Under the pieces are notes generated by a model that worked only from the letters and a program-made list of their open reading frames with translations, did no database searches and was not told where the DNA came from. DNA of 64,000 bases from Gnetum montanum (Eukaryota > Streptophyta > Gnetopsida > Gnetales > Gnetaceae): positions 727,566 to 791,565 of the forward strand of contig MNCI01036718.1 of NCBI GenBank assembly GCA_015680685.1. Reading direction: 5' to 3'. A program made the translations under genes and the position numbers. Of the stretch, positions 1 to 12,250 are shown one piece after another (positions within the stretch are counted from its first letter, which is position 1; every line of letters begins with the position of its first letter).

Positions 1-425
1 AGCTTAATAACCTCATTAACTCAATTGCTAGAAAATATTTGTAAATTAATTGAGAACAATTAACAAATAATTGAAAACATTGAATGCATAAATATAATAG
101 CTAATCTATCCAAAGTGCTGCAAGGTTTATTAGAAAGCTTATCTTTATTGTTGCACAAACTGTCATGCTTAGGTATAAAAATGCTTAAATAAAGATTCAT
201 ACACTCAATGACTCCTGCCACGAGCACTTAGGGAAAAGATTCTATCTTTTGAATGGAAATAAATGCAAGAGCTTCGCTACTACTAAAATCTAGATTGCCA
301 TAAATGCGGTTGGTAGGTGCGTATTTATAGGTGACAAACAAACACTATGTCAATGGGGCCTCATTGACACAGTCGACTACATTGACAAGACCTCATCAAC
401 GCAGCCAACCAAAGATGACTCATCA
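1..425 (-). repeat. LTR fragment, Athila/Tat-like family of elements B and C
   Basis: The stretch from about position 115 resembles the LTR of element B near 51,830 (shared 'ctgcaaggtttat' and 'aataaagat' blocks, and 'gactcct' before a short GC-richer block). It ends in ACTCATCA at 425, the terminal motif of this family. A TATA-like 'tatttatag' (minus sense ctataaata) lies near 331. No polypurine tract follows position 425, so this is either the 5' LTR of a minus-strand element extending left of the window or a solo LTR. The left end is cut by the window edge. Confidence 0.7.
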
Positions 426-2619
426 ATTATCTTTCATGTTTCCCTTCAGATTAAGGGATTCCACTTTTTAAAAGAAATATGTAAAAATTGGCAAACAATT
501 TCTCATTTTCTTAAATGGTGTCTTCAATGAGTAAACTCATATTTGTTTCATTCTCATTCACTTTTGTGTTCTTCTGCAACATCTCATATTTTTCAAGATT
601 TTAATCATCTACCAATGAGCATGTTGAAAAATATTCATCTTTGAAACTAGGAATATCTCATTCATTAAGATGGTATTATGCAAACAAATAACATTACCAA
701 ATAGATGCCTTCATTACACAATTATCAATCTTTTTTGCATGCTATTCTTTCTCTCATTAGTAAACAAGTTAAGGTTCTAGTAGCATCTGAATGGAAGCTT
801 TAAGATAATTGAATAAGGGTTGATGGATATCATTTCTTAGACTTCTTAGTTTCTAAACTTGTTAATAAAATTCTTCCAACACAACATCATTTTCTTTAGT
901 TGAACAAAAAATTGATTACTACTTTTAGTATTAAGCAGTGGAGGACTATTTGTAAAAAACTTTGGAGAGCTAGGTCACAATAAAAAATAAAGATTTTTAT
1001 TTTTTCTATACTGAACAATACTCTTCCTAGGGGGTAAGACTCCAATCTAAAACTTTAATATACCTATTTTGGGATTGTAACAAAGTTAAGCCTTTTATAG
1101 TGTTTGTCTTTAGACTTTATTTTTAAGATAAGATTATCTACACTTTAATATATTTCTATAGCCATTAATAACCCATATCAGGCTTTTTGCATTCCTAAAT
1201 TTTTATTTTAAATATGAAAAAAAATGACTATCTATTTAAAGGTCAAGTAGTTTCTCTTTGCATACAAGCTATTTTATTTTCTTTTCATCATTCTCTTCTT
1301 CTTGACATGCATGCAGAGGACAAAAATAGTGCAACTCAATTTAAACTACTTAGGTTATTACAAATGATTGAAAATTGGTATATCCAAGAAGTGTAAGGTC
1401 ATTGTGCTTTGTAGAATTTTTAGTTTGTAGCTCTTCCTTTCTTATCTTATTTTGTCATATGTGTCCTATAAAAATGTTATTTGCACTAGCATGATGATGT
1501 TGCAATGGCTCTCCCTCTTTTTTATGCATAATGCTTCAAATAATTCCCAAGGTGGAAGCTTCCTCTTGGATTGTCTCCACCTTTGGTATAAACCTAATCT
1601 TATTTTGGTTCATTCATTTAGTTATTTTAGAAAGCTTTGTTTCTAATCTTTATAATTGTACTCTATGAAACTTCTTTTTACTAATTAAAGAAATTTAACG
1701 TCAACACAAAAAAATAGAGGCCACTAAAGAAAAAATTCGTAATCTACTATGAATAAGAACAATATCTTTGATGGATTTGATGCTTTTGGATTTTACGAAA
1801 AATGCTTATTCTTGAAGGAATCAAAGAGATTTAGGTTGAATTCCATCTTCAATACTTTAAAAACTCTAAAAACATTAGTGCATTTGTTTTTTGATTAATC
1901 TAAAAGCTATTCTAACTTGTTACAGAAGAAAACTAATCTCAGTATAATCAAAGAGATTTGAGTTAATTCAATTTTAATTCTTTAAAAACTCTACTTAAAA
2001 TATCTTCTTTATAAAAGCTTGAAATGCCTTTTAATATGGCTGGAAAATTGATGTAATTCTGAATCTTTGATAAAAGGAATATTATTTAATATTTTTAAAA
2101 GAAAATGAATAGATTTAAGCATTAAACCATCATTATTATCTTAGCCTTATCTCGAATATGAGTTCTTTTACACCATTAAGGGTTAAAGTAATAGTGATGC
2201 AAAATATTTCATTGTATTTCACATCTATTTATTACTATTTCAAATCCTTTTGCTTGTAACACATAAAGTTGTATACTTAAGTATATATCCAAAATGGAAA
2301 AAGCTTTTTTTTTTTTCTTTTTATGTTGTTTTTAGTGTTTTCTTAATAGACTATTCTTTTGCTTATTATCAATATTATTTTTAGGGTCTAACAATCCTAT
2401 TAAGAATCAAATAATGATTTCCAATAATAGGTGGCTCAAATGGTTAGCTTAATTACACTTGAGGCATCATTATATTCCTATATAATTCTTCTAGTGCAAA
2501 GCATTAACACCCACATATTAAATCTATTTCTTTATGCAAGCAAACCAAGCATGCTTCACTCCACCCATTTGTTCTTCTTACAAGAGCATTCTCTAGACTT
2601 CTTAGGTTGTAAACAATTT
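426..2619. other. AT-rich intergenic DNA, possible LINE 3' end
   Basis: No gene is supported here. Open frames at 1,214-1,396, 1,452-1,646 and 2,431-2,625 are short and have no recognisable motif. The stretch 1,440-1,713 ends in a T-rich tail followed by 'aaatttaacgtcaacac' and an A-run. That is reminiscent of the 3' end of plant LINEs on the plus strand, but this is a weak impression only. Confidence 0.35.
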
Positions 2620-3190
2620 CCTTAATCTTCTCATCGATGGATGCTACTTACAAACTTTCCGTAATAACAAAGTTGTTGATTTAATCTTTTCAAGTTATCT
2701 CCAACATACACATTATCATACACTTCTCTACCACATACATGCATTAAGTTTCATGCTTTTCGATAGGTCCATACTCCACAACATAAAGAATCATAGGTCT
2801 AGTAGCTCTTCTATAGAACTCAACTAGCCAAGATTCATTTATAACAATGCATATAACTAGCTTTACATCATTTCTTTCATCCTACTTTAATTTTATTTAT
2901 CACATCATTATTAATCTCATCATCCACTAGAATAAGAGATCCTAAATATTTAAATTACTTACATCAAAAAACTTCTTGATTTTGGATTTTAGTATCTTCA
3001 TTACACGCTTTTCTACTAAAAGTGTACTTCATGTATTCTATTTTATTTCTACTGATCCTAAACCCCTTTAATTCTAGGATTTTTTTCACAAAGTATCTAT
3101 TTCTATAGCAAAGAGTTTTTTATATTAAAAACATATCATCTGCAAAGATCATATACCAAGGAATAGCAATTTTTCAATTGATTCTTGTTT
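2620..3190 (-). pseudogene. LINE reverse transcriptase fragment (palm and C-terminal part)
   Basis: Read on the minus strand, 3,165-3,131 encodes the non-LTR reverse transcriptase active-site motif (I-P-W-Y-M-I-F-A-D-D-M). Further on come the conserved LINE blocks 'LKGFRISRNKIEYM' and 'FKYLGSLI', then a 'VGWKK'-type block (Trp now a stop) and an 'MHVCGRE' block. Order and spacing match the second half of a plant LINE RT domain. The two catalytic Asp residues are kept. Several in-frame stops and shifts make it non-functional. No endonuclease, ORF1 or 3' end could be attached with confidence. A related but distinct fragment in the same orientation lies at 5,238-5,765. Confidence 0.8.
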
Positions 3191-5237
3191 CAGTTTGTCT
3201 TCATGAATATTGTAAATCAATAGAGCCTCTATATCTTGTTAATTTTTTCACCACTGNCCACTTTTTGGTTTATCTTCTTTAGTATTAGTGAGCATTGGTT
3301 AAGTGTGACTTGAATGAAAAAAATTCTGTTTAGCAAATAATGTTATTGAAGGAAGGCTAGGTGGGCATCTTAGCCTTGAGGATGTTAAAGTGTCTAAAAT
3401 CTATTTGAAAATAGCTAAAGAAATGACATAAAATTTTATCAAAATAGGCAAGCTCTATTCATCATCTTCATCATCATCCTAGTCTTGTCCCAACAAAATG
3501 AGGTTAGCTACATGAGTTCTTTTTAACTTTTTTCCTTTATGAAGAGATAAATCTTTATTTATTTGTAATTTCTTCAAATTATCTTTAATTATTTTTTACA
3601 ATGTCATTTTTTGTCTTCCCTTGGTGGCTTTCCTAGAATAGTTATGCATGTCACAAATTAGGATGATGTACATTTGATATCACCTCAACTCTCATCATGT
3701 ATACAAAGTGATAAAAGTTTTATCAAAGATATAGGATCATGGAAGACTCCATAAACATAAAAATATGGAGAAATGACCCCTTAAGGAAGGAAGAAAAATT
3801 CAAAAAAGAGAGAAGGAAATATAAAGAAGGAGAAAACATGAAGGAGAAGGAGGAAGAGAATTCAAACTGAATCTGTAGTGTCACTTGGCATCCATCTCTT
3901 ATTTGGGATCACAAAATAGGACAATTATCCCCTCTCATATGTGTTAAGACTAATACAAAACCATGTTTCTTATGGATAACCATTGGGACAAAATGGATCA
4001 CCTAATACCCACAAAATATCCACTTAATCTCTTTGTCAAGATGCAATTTTCAGCCACATTAGTGGCTAATCAGACATCACTCATGGGTTAAGTAATGTAA
4101 CCATGGTTTAGACAACCACACTTCAAGGCTATATAAAAAGATGTATGGCCATAGTATCAATACCATCCAAGAGAGCATTTCATTAAGAGAAGAGAGAGTA
4201 GAGAGAGTAAACAAAAGAGAGAACTTCCCAAGAGATGGAGTGTGCTCTTAAGTACCTTCACCTACAATCATGTTATCATATGTAAGAATGTGAGAAACCC
4301 ATCCACCATTTTAGAGTCAAGAGTATCATAATAACCTCCTCAAGAGGCATTGTATTGATGCATCATTTCATTCATGCTAGTAATAGAAGTTTATAATTTG
4401 TCTCCATTTATATTATGTTTTCACTCTCTAAAGTTTTATTATTTTGATGCTCTCTCTCTCATATTTTTCAAGAAGGAAAATCAGAAGATAATAGCTTCAT
4501 CAATGTCAACATCTTCGTTATTTCATCTATTTCATTTTGATCTCATTATCACAAGAATATTATCATTTCAGTCCTATTTCAAGTTTCATTCCAAGTTGTC
4601 AAAAACCATCAAAGATAAGTTTAAAATAGTAAGTTCAATAGAGCCAAGACTTCCTCAAAGTGATTGAAAGATAATCCTTACATGTTGTGAAGAATTTCAA
4701 AGCACTTTATGTCCCTCTTGTTGATAAAAACTTTCCCAAGCCTGAAGTGAAGCTATCATTGATCTTACAATCATTTGCCTATATGAATCCATCTCATTTG
4801 ATTAATAACTATGTTTGAAGCATGATTTTAACTCATGATACATTAGTTTAGAGGTTCAAATATCATCCCTAAGTGTGATCTTTTATTACCCTTATCAAAA
4901 TCCTTTTAAATTTGAAGCAATGAATCATTGTTAACATTTTCAACATTCCAAAACACCACAACCTAACTACATCCCATGGTTAGGCATAATGAGATGACCA
5001 TGAGTCCAGCATGACTTATGATCTACAAAACCGTCAGTAAGTTACTACTCATGATCAATATTTCAGATGAATTTTTAAGCAAGGCTAGTTAATCTTAGAA
5101 GCTTAAAGGGATCTTACTTCCATTGTGTTGCTCTTCAAAATATACAACAATGTCAAAATCGTTTTTATAGGATCATTGTTTAATCTTCTTTACATAATTC
5201 AAATCATCTAAGTCATCATTCCTATTACTTATCTAAA
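3191..5237. other. Intergenic, polypurine tract and one ambiguous base
   Basis: No gene is supported. Position 3,257 is an N in the supplied sequence. The interval 3,782-3,861 is almost pure A/G on the plus strand. A GA-rich block with 'agagagag' runs from 4,190 to 4,240. The open frame at 4,374-4,667 shows no family motif and is probably chance. Confidence 0.5.
4130..4139 (+). promoter_or_regulatory. Candidate TATA box, possibly of a lost LTR
   Basis: 'tatataaaaa' sits about 50 nt upstream of a GA-rich leader-like stretch, an arrangement seen in many plant LTRs. No matching LTR partner, primer-binding site or coding region was found nearby, so this remains a weak candidate. Confidence 0.25.
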
Positions 5238-5765
5238 ATAGAAGCCACTCCAAGTCTTTCTCTAATGTCTGTATTATGTAGTTTATCTCTTCTGGTAATA
5301 TTCAACATACATTTAAGCATTTGCATTTCTACTACACTAATTTTTTGTTCACACTTCTTATTTATTGTCTAACATTTAGTACCATATAAGATAGCAATCT
5401 TAATTACTATCCTCTAAAATTTTTCAATTAGTTTTTTTTTTTGTATTATTTTATTACATAGAACACTACTATCTTGTCTCCATTTTAATCATCCTACTTT
5501 AATTTTATTTCTTATATCTTTATTAATTTTATCATCTAATTAGAGAATTGATTTTAGGTAGTAGAATTATTTGTAGAAAGGGACTCTCTGGACTTAACTT
5601 ATCATTTCTATTTTATCATTTTTTATGTTGTTATTGAAATTGCATTCTATATATTCTATCTTACTTTTGCTAATTCTTAAGCCTTTTGATTCCAAAGCAT
5701 GTCTTCACTTCTTCATTTTAGAAACAATGTCTTCTTGAGCTACACTAAGGGATTTCATCTTGTAT
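5238..5765 (-). pseudogene. Second LINE reverse transcriptase fragment
   Basis: Minus-strand translation gives the typical C-terminal half of a plant LINE RT: 'ALESKGLRISKSKIEYI', then 'INKDIRNKIKVG', then 'LKWR' and 'SSVLCNKI', then 'ILYGTKC', and finally 'VEMQMLKCM' with 'DIRERLGVA'. These blocks are in the right order, though several codons are now stops. The catalytic FADD block is not seen, so the fragment begins after it. It is better preserved than the fragment at 2,620-3,190 and differs in sequence, so the two are separate insertions or different families in the same orientation. Confidence 0.85.
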
Positions 5766-6269
5766 TTCCTTTGTTAATTCATCCATAAGAGTAAGCTCTA
5801 TTGTAGAATAGAACACTTATTCATATTCTAGAAAATTCACAATGAAATAAGATGAAATCAAGGATCAAAAAGAATAATATTCAATATTTGATTAATAAGA
5901 AAAATATTTAATCTTTAATTGATTAAATGCTTTTAGTTTCTGATCGCTCCAAAATAATGTCTAAGGCTTTATATGGGCAGGAATGTTGGATAAATTAAAG
6001 ATATTCTATTTAAATTCTACTTTTACCCCCTCAAAAGCTCTACTTGAAAAATGCTTTTCATAAAATCTTCAAATTAGAGTTTGAAATATGCTTTGATTGG
6101 TCTACAATATGGACATAATTATGAATCTATGATAAAAAGAATGTTCCCTCTAACTACCTCTACTCTTTCAAAGATCATCTCCTTTTCTAGAAAAATGGTA
6201 TCCTAGCATAGACAACAGTAGCTACAACACCCATAGGTACATCCACTTATCCCAATTTAGATCCAACTC
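5766..6269. other. AT-rich spacer, nothing recognised
   Basis: No reading frame, repeat pair or element end was recognised between the minus-strand LINE fragment and the plus-strand ORF1-like fragment. Confidence 0.4.
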
Positions 6270-6545
6270 CCAAGTTTTCCAATTGAGCTATGGGATAAGG
6301 AGGTTTTCCTAACCATTGATGGTTAGTTTAGGAAGGACATTGCACTAGACAAACCTATTGTAAATAAAACTATACTCATAGATGCTCAAATGTACATTTA
6401 TATGTCTCTTTTAATAGAGCTTAGATTAAAGATTTTGATTGTCATCTCCTATGAGAAAAGTCATCAGCTATTGGAGCTTGAAAACTTTATGAATAGTTGT
6501 AGACATTGTTTTAAATCTAGGCATATTACCAAGTAATATCTAGAC
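6270..6545 (+). pseudogene. LINE ORF1-like fragment (DUF4283-type with zinc knuckle)
   Basis: One plus-strand frame reads 'FPIELWDKEVF', then 'ALDKPIVNKT' and 'DAQMYIYMSLLI', then 'YEKSHQLLELEN', ending in 'CRHCFKSRH'. This matches the order of the DUF4283-like nucleic-acid-binding domain plus CCHC knuckle in plant LINE ORF1 proteins. The knuckle reads C-x2-C-x4-H-x4-Tyr, so the last Cys has become Tyr (TGT to TAT). One Gln codon is now a stop. Its strand is opposite to the two RT fragments, so it does not belong to the same insertion without rearrangement. Family assignment is by motif memory. Confidence 0.6.
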
Positions 6546-7279
6546 TTATAAACTTACATTTGATCTAGGCTAAAAGCTCCAAAACCTACCCACACAACCA
6601 TTGCAACTCACCGTAGATAACCATGCTTTCCTCAACTCCCCTTCTATGCCATCTTCAACAACCCTTCCACTCCCTCCTATAGTTCAATCCTTGCTATATA
6701 ATATGTCATCCATACTATCATTCCACTAGCTCCCTATGCAACATCCCTCCTCCATGTTACCCCTCTATCACACTACATTTTTTTTATCTCTAAAACATCT
6801 ATTTCTACTATATTCCAAAATTGATAATTAGGTGTCAACTTAGTAGTATTAATTAAATCTTTATCATCATCATCTTCTTCATTTATTACATCATCAAATT
6901 CATTATTTGTATCTAACAATTCAAGTGGCAATCCTATGTTATCATCACCATCACCATCAATCATCCTATTAACATCCCACAATTATCATAGTTACCATAT
7001 CATATGTTTTCATACATGTTTTCATACAATAGTCTAAATGTGATGTATTTGTGATAGGTAATGCCTAAAAATATCAATCAACCATCATCCTTAATGTACC
7101 TTTTTGTTCTACTAGTAATTAGACACTTATAACTTTATTCTATGAATTTCGAGTTGGTCCATGAATCCTCGCAATGTGGTTTCAAGTGATTATAAAAAAT
7201 CTTTATTCAAGTAAGATGTACCTAGACACATTCCATAGACAAAAACAAAGATTCAAATCATTTCTAATCATTCTATCAT
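6546..7279. other. AT-rich spacer, nothing recognised
   Basis: The frame at 6,773-6,982 (minus) is Asp/Glu/Asn-rich and matches a run of 'atc/atca' repeats. It looks like low-complexity sequence rather than a gene. Nothing else was recognised. Confidence 0.4.
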
Positions 7280-7765
7280 ATTAATTATCTTAAATTTACT
7301 TTCACATGTACATTACTTTTCCAATGTCATTTATATTTTCATTGCATATTAATAACTCAAAAGAATAAGGATGACTAGTTTCAAGCATAACATATAATCA
7401 TTTAATAACCCAATAGTGATATCACTTGATTTAATTAGTTACAAGTTGCTTGGTAATCCTAGTGATAGTTATACTAGCCTATGATATGTACAACAAGCTA
7501 GGACCCAATGCTTATTTCTATTAGGCTAATATAAGATTTAGTTTCCACTATTTCTTAGATTTAAAACTTAATATTCAATTTACAATATTTTACTTTTCCT
7601 TTTCATGCTAAATAATATCATATCATATGCCTCACTGTGAGTTAAACCACATACTTTGATAATAACTAACTCAATTAAGAGGATGAAAATCAACAATCAT
7701 GTATTAACTCTCTAGAAGCTACATTAACCCATCCATGGATTATAATTAGGTTGCATGTAATACTT
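7280..7765 (+). repeat. Degenerate LTR related to element D's LTR
   Basis: The stretch around 7,385-7,510 contains 'gcataacatataat', 'ttaataacccaatag' and 'gcttggtaatcctagtgat'. Together these resemble the reverse complement of the D LTR near 20,330-20,400. D's LTRs lie on the minus strand, so this copy is in plus orientation. The ends are too decayed to place exactly, and no primer site or polypurine tract was found. A solo LTR or LTR remnant is the simplest reading. Confidence 0.45.
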
Positions 7766-8410
7766 TTATATTTTCATAATTAGGCTAAAGATGACCAAAA
7801 TGTGCAAGAAAACTTCCTAAATTGCTATTCCAAGTTTGGAAACAACCAAGACAAGGTGAGAAAAATAAGGAAATAGCAAAGGATCTACAAGTTGTGCTTG
7901 AGAAATTTTTCCTATGATTTTTATCTTGTTTGGTTAATATATGGAGTATGTTTCTTGCTTGTACCACCATTAGAGAACATGAGATGCCTTGAGGAAAACT
8001 CTTGAGTTGATGAGAGGTTAACAAGAGTGTGAACATAGAGCACATTGAGTGAGTGCATATGTGGTTGCAACCCCAAGATCACTTGTATGGTGGATTGGCC
8101 TACCTATTCTTGATCATGCTTGTGTGCAAGATCTCAGTCCTAGATTGTAGAAGACACTCTCATTTGATTATCTCTAGAATTTATCACAACCATTATATGG
8201 TTGTACAATCTCATGCTTTGTAGCATCATTCGAGTGTGTAAGGCTATTTGATGTTTTGTGAATTGTGGAACCCTATTGTAATCTTCTTGTTCAATAATTG
8301 GAGACAACTAGTTTTCTTGTTTTCTAAAAAATTACTTATCCTTTAATAATATCTAGATTTAATATCAAAAGGTTATTTAATATTTGACTAAACCTACTCT
8401 AGCTAATTAT
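7766..8410 (+). repeat. Candidate 5' LTR region of element G
   Basis: This stretch lies directly upstream of the initiator-Met primer-binding site of G, where its 5' LTR should be. No second copy exists in the window because G's 3' end is lost, so the boundaries cannot be tested. The minus-strand frame at 7,785-8,045 has no recognisable content. Confidence 0.35.
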
Positions 8411-8422
8411 TGGTATCAAAGC
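8411..8422 (+). promoter_or_regulatory. Primer-binding site, tRNA-iMet type (element G)
   Basis: 'tggtatcaaagc' differs by one base from the TGGTATCAGAGC primer-binding site that many plant LTR elements use with initiator tRNA-Met. It sits about 45 nt upstream of the gag frame and so fixes the 5' end of G's internal region. The Athila-like elements in this window use tRNA-Asp instead. Confidence 0.75.
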
Positions 8423-8466
8423 TTAGTTTTTCTTACACTTGTTTGGAAGAACTTTATCAAATATAG

Positions 8467-9590
8467 ATGGTGCCTATGAAGAAATAGGTTTAGGCATTGA
8501 ATAGAGGCATGGTGAGCATTAAGTCAACCTTCCAATTATGGTTGTTTGGTTGGATGAAATCGGCACAAATTTAGCTAGAAATGTTGATCCTAGCCATATC
8601 CAAATACACAGAGGTGATGAGCATTCACGTTCAGCTGAAGACATTTCATAACCTAGTGGAGATGAAGTGGATGATGAGAATGGATAATCCAGATATGGAA
8701 GTATAGAAATCCATCAATCAAGGATTCTAATACAAGAGAATCCTATTCCTTAGATGAAAATTCCAAGGGCTCCAACAGTGGAAACTACTTCTTTCCTTGG
8801 CAAGCTTGGTAAGGAGGATGAACCAAGGCTTGCTAAAGCATTTTGAAATGTTGTCAAACTTTCATATGTTAGATTGAAAACTTTCAATGATGTAGATGAT
8901 GCCAATGCTTTTTCAAGTTAGCTATATGCACTTGAAAAGCACTTTGAGTAGGATGAGGTATCAAATAACTTAATAGTACTTATTTTTGAATCCAAATTAG
9001 AAGGCATGACTTCTACATAGTGGAAAAAGGATTCCCAAGATTATGAAAGACAAAATGGTCAACCCATCAAAGATTAAAATCTGATGAAATATAGGTTGAG
9101 AAGAAAATTTGAACAGTCTCATTAGAGATAAGAGATCATTATGAACTTGAAATTCTAAGGTAAGGTGACAAGGATGTCAAATAATTCTACATCAAATTTT
9201 GTGACCTATTCCATCAAGTTAAAGTAAACTAGGAGTATGAATAGGCTTTAATCTTTTTAGAAGTTCTCAAAATGATGTGCTAGTAGGAGTTGTCTTTTCA
9301 TGAGCCATAAACCCTTGATGAGGCTTATGATTTGGCACTCAAGGTAGAAAAGAATTTAAGTGGATTTAAAAATAGGAGAAAATAAAAGTTGACAAGGGAT
9401 CCAAATCAGAGAAAGGACCCAAGTCCAAATCTAAAAACAAGGATTATAGCCATAACAAGAAGACATAGAAGGGATATGAGAATAGCTCATCCAAGATTCA
9501 ATGCTTCAAGTGTGGAGAATGGGGACAATAATAATGGGAATTTCAACTTCACACAATAGTCAAGGGCAAAGAAGTGCAAACCATGGAGGT
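8467..9590 (+). pseudogene. gag of element G
   Basis: The capsid-like core appears as 'DVDDANAFSS' followed by 'LYALEKHFE', then 'LEGMTST' with a W-K-K block. This is the usual plant gag pattern of a W-L..LE..F motif and a WW-type motif (one Trp is now a stop). Around 9,310-9,380 'TLDEAYDLALKVEKNL' matches the C-terminal helix of chromoviral gag. At 9,500-9,545 a zinc knuckle begins C-F-K-C-G-E-W-G, but its His reads Gln and the last Cys reads Trp, so metal binding is lost. The frame is broken by several stops and shifts. Confidence 0.7.
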
Positions 9591-11640
9591 GAAGGAGATA
9601 TCATGCTAAGTTATTTAGAGAGGTAATTCTAATGCTCCTAATATTGAGGAAGTTTTTAAATTAAATTCTTGTGCATTCATGGGAAATTTGAGTAAAGGGA
9701 ACCATCCTACTAGTAATTTATTATTTTGAATTAAAGCTAGATGTTTATTTAATGAGGAATGAATTCATGTTTTGATTAATGAGAAAGCCCAAGAAAATAT
9801 TATTTCTTCTAGAGTAGTTATTAGATTGTCTTTGGTAAATAATCCTCATCCTAGACCCTATAAGATGCATTTGGTTGTTTAGAGATTTCTCTAAAAAGGT
9901 GAGGGAACAATGTACTTTAAAACTTAAAATTGAAGGTTTTCATGATGTTGTGAAGTTTGATGTGCTTCTAATAGATTGTGATAATGTAATTCTTAGTAGA
10001 CCTTGGAATTTTGATAATGATGCTTAGTTTTATGAAGCAAGAGATATATGGACTTTAGCTATATCTAATGGAATCCATGAGTTGATTCCTATGATGGCTA
10101 AACAAGTGAGGTAGCAAAGCTTACTTAATGCTTACTTAATCTTTCTAGGAGAGAGGGAATACATTAAGAACCATGATGAAATAGGTTTTAAATTTATTGT
10201 TGTATCAACAATTGCTTCTAACCATGATGATGTGTAGATTAAACTTCCTACATATGTGTTAGGCTTAAAGGAGAAATGTTTCAAGGTATTCAAGGAGGAA
10301 TTCAATGAATTACCACCAATGAGAAATGTACAACATCAAATTGGTTTCATTCATGGTGCTACAATTCCAAATGAGAGGGCTTATTGGATGGCACCAAATC
10401 AAAGGGCTAAATTTCAAAGATAACCATAGTTGTTACTTGAAAATGGCTTCAAGATGGAATCCATTTCATCTTATGTAGATCCAAAAGTGCTAGTGCCAAA
10501 GAAGAACAATGACGAATGGAAGATGTGCATTAATTCCATGATAGTGAACAAGATAATAGTGAGGTATAGGTTTCCTGTTCTAATTTCCTTACCAATGTAG
10601 AGATTTTTTGCAAAATTGATTAGAAGATTGGTTACCATCAAATAAGAATCAAGCATGGTGATGAATGGAAGATATCTTTGAAGACACTGGATGGATTATT
10701 TGAGTGGTTGGTGATGTCATTTGGGCTCATGAATGCAACTACTACATTCATAAGGTTGATGCATGAAGTATTGAAGGCCTTGAATAGCAAGTGATGTATT
10801 ATATTTTTTAACAATATTTTGGTGTATAGCTCTAATGAGGAAGAGCACATGGATCACTTGTAGATGGTGTGTCTTGTATTAGAGGAGGCATAATTTGTGA
10901 TCAATGTGAAGAAAATCCATTTCTTCAAGAAAGAAATCACATATTTGGAGCATATGGTTTATAAAAACAAAATTCTGATGGAAGCTACCAAGGTAAAGAT
11001 AATGAGAAATGGGCCAACTCTTAAGAATGTTGGAAATATAAGATCATTTTTTGATTTCGTGAGTTTTTATAGACAATTCATCAAAAATTTTAATGGTATT
11101 TCATGGCCTATGTTTGCTTTATTGAAGAAAAATAAATATTTCAAGTGGAAGAATAAAACCCAAGGGATCTTTGACTTATTGAAGGTAAAGACTACTAGTG
11201 AATCGATGCTTTCGATTCCAAATTTTTAGAAGCTTTATTAAGTGGAGAAGGATGCAAGTGGACTTGTCATTGGTGGGGTACTTTCCCAAGAAGGTAGGTT
11301 TGTTACTTTTCTTTTTCTTTTTCTTTTTTGAAAAGTTGAATGAAACAAGAAAAGGGTATAGTACATATGAGAAGGAGTTGTACACTAGCATTAGAAACAT
11401 TACTTATTGCCAAAGAAGTTTACTTTGATGACAAACCACAAAGCACTACAATTTCTAAACTCCCAAAAGAAGTTAAGTGTAAAGCACTTGAAGTGAGTTC
11501 CATAGTTACAAGAGTTTAATTTTATGTTGAAATACAAAACTAGGAAAGCCAAAGTGGTGGTTGATGCATTATCTAAGGTGCATGTGGTGAATTTCAGCGT
11601 ACCTCATGTGGAACGTATGGGTGATTTTTCTAATTTATAT
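9591..11640 (+). pseudogene. Protease, reverse transcriptase and RNase H of element G
   Basis: A protease-like region spans 9,740-10,080 ('HVLINEKAQENI', 'IDCDNVILSRPW'). RT begins near 10,420 with 'VLVPKKNNDEWKMCINS'. The active-site box at 10,804-10,830 reads F-F-N-N-I-L-V-Y-S, so both catalytic Asp codons are now Asn (G-to-A changes at 10,810 and 10,813). The post-RT connection is clear at 10,897-11,130 ('INVKKIHFFKKEITYL', 'IRSFFDFVSFYRQFIKNF'). RNase H follows to about 11,600, with 'KGYSTYEKEL' visible. The piece is dead by catalytic substitution and by many stops. Confidence 0.75.
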
Positions 11641-11699
11641 GCACATGATGTTAATTTTGGATAGGTTTGGAGGAGGCTCAAAGAGCCATTATTAACAAG

Positions 11700-12250
11700 G
11701 ATACACTAGTATAGGAACTATCATATTCAAGATGAACTAATATTTAAAAATGAAAAAGCATGTGTTCCTAATTGTGATTTGCAAAATAATATTTTGTTTG
11801 AAAATCATTGCAATGACATGATAGTTACATGAGCAAGGATAAAATATTCGAACTTGTGGGTAGGAACTATTTTTAGCTTGGTATCATAACTAAAGTTTTA
11901 AAATTTATGAAAGAGTGTTTGACTTGTCAGAAATTCAAAGAAGATAAAGGAGTTGATAGACATTACATGCCTTTGCCAATTCCCAAGGATCCATGGGAAA
12001 TTGTATCTATGGATTTTGTGAGTGTTATTACAAGAACCAAAAGTGGAAATGATGCAATTTTTTTTATTGTAGACAAATTTTCCAAGATGGCACACTTTAT
12101 TTCATGTAAAAAGGTGAGTGATGCTTCCTATGTTGCAAATTTGTTTTTCGAGCATGTTATGAAGTTGTATGGAATTCCTTTGAATATTGTTAGTAACAAA
12201 GACTTCAAATTCGCTAGTCACTTTTAGAGGTCCCTTTGAAAAATTTTAAT
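11700..12250 (+). pseudogene. Integrase of element G, truncated
   Basis: The end of the zinc-binding domain is seen as 'ECLTCQKFK' (C-x2-C) at about 11,910-11,940. The catalytic core follows: 'PWEIVSMDFVSV' gives the first Asp, 'DKFSKMAHFISC' and 'DASYVANLFFEHV' follow, then 'GIPLNIVSNKDFKF'. Here the second catalytic Asp has become Asn. Translation can be followed to about 12,250 through a 'FWRSLWK'-type block whose Trp codons are stops. The third acidic residue and the C-terminal domain are absent because the element is cut there. Confidence 0.8.

Larger units (their letters stand above)
8411..12250 (+). mobile_element. Element G: chromovirus-like Ty3/gypsy, 3'-truncated
   Basis: Order: primer-binding site, gag with a decayed zinc knuckle, protease region, RT, RNase H, integrase. 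The RT style ('EYMVMPFGL'-type block, NN in place of the catalytic DD) and the integrase blocks 'SMDFV' and 'DKFSKMAHFI' are those of plant chromoviruses rather than Athila/Tat. Coding sequence stops at about 12,250 in the integrase core, where it meets a partial LTR of element E. The 3' LTR and any chromodomain are missing. Dozens of stops, mostly from lost Gln and Trp codons, show long decay. Confidence 0.8.

Noticed and set aside
11300-11331. T-rich repeat 'tttttctttttc' shared with 19,195 and 31,945
   Set aside because: The similarity is low-complexity only. The two later sites lie in gag, while this one lies in the RNase H region of an unrelated element.
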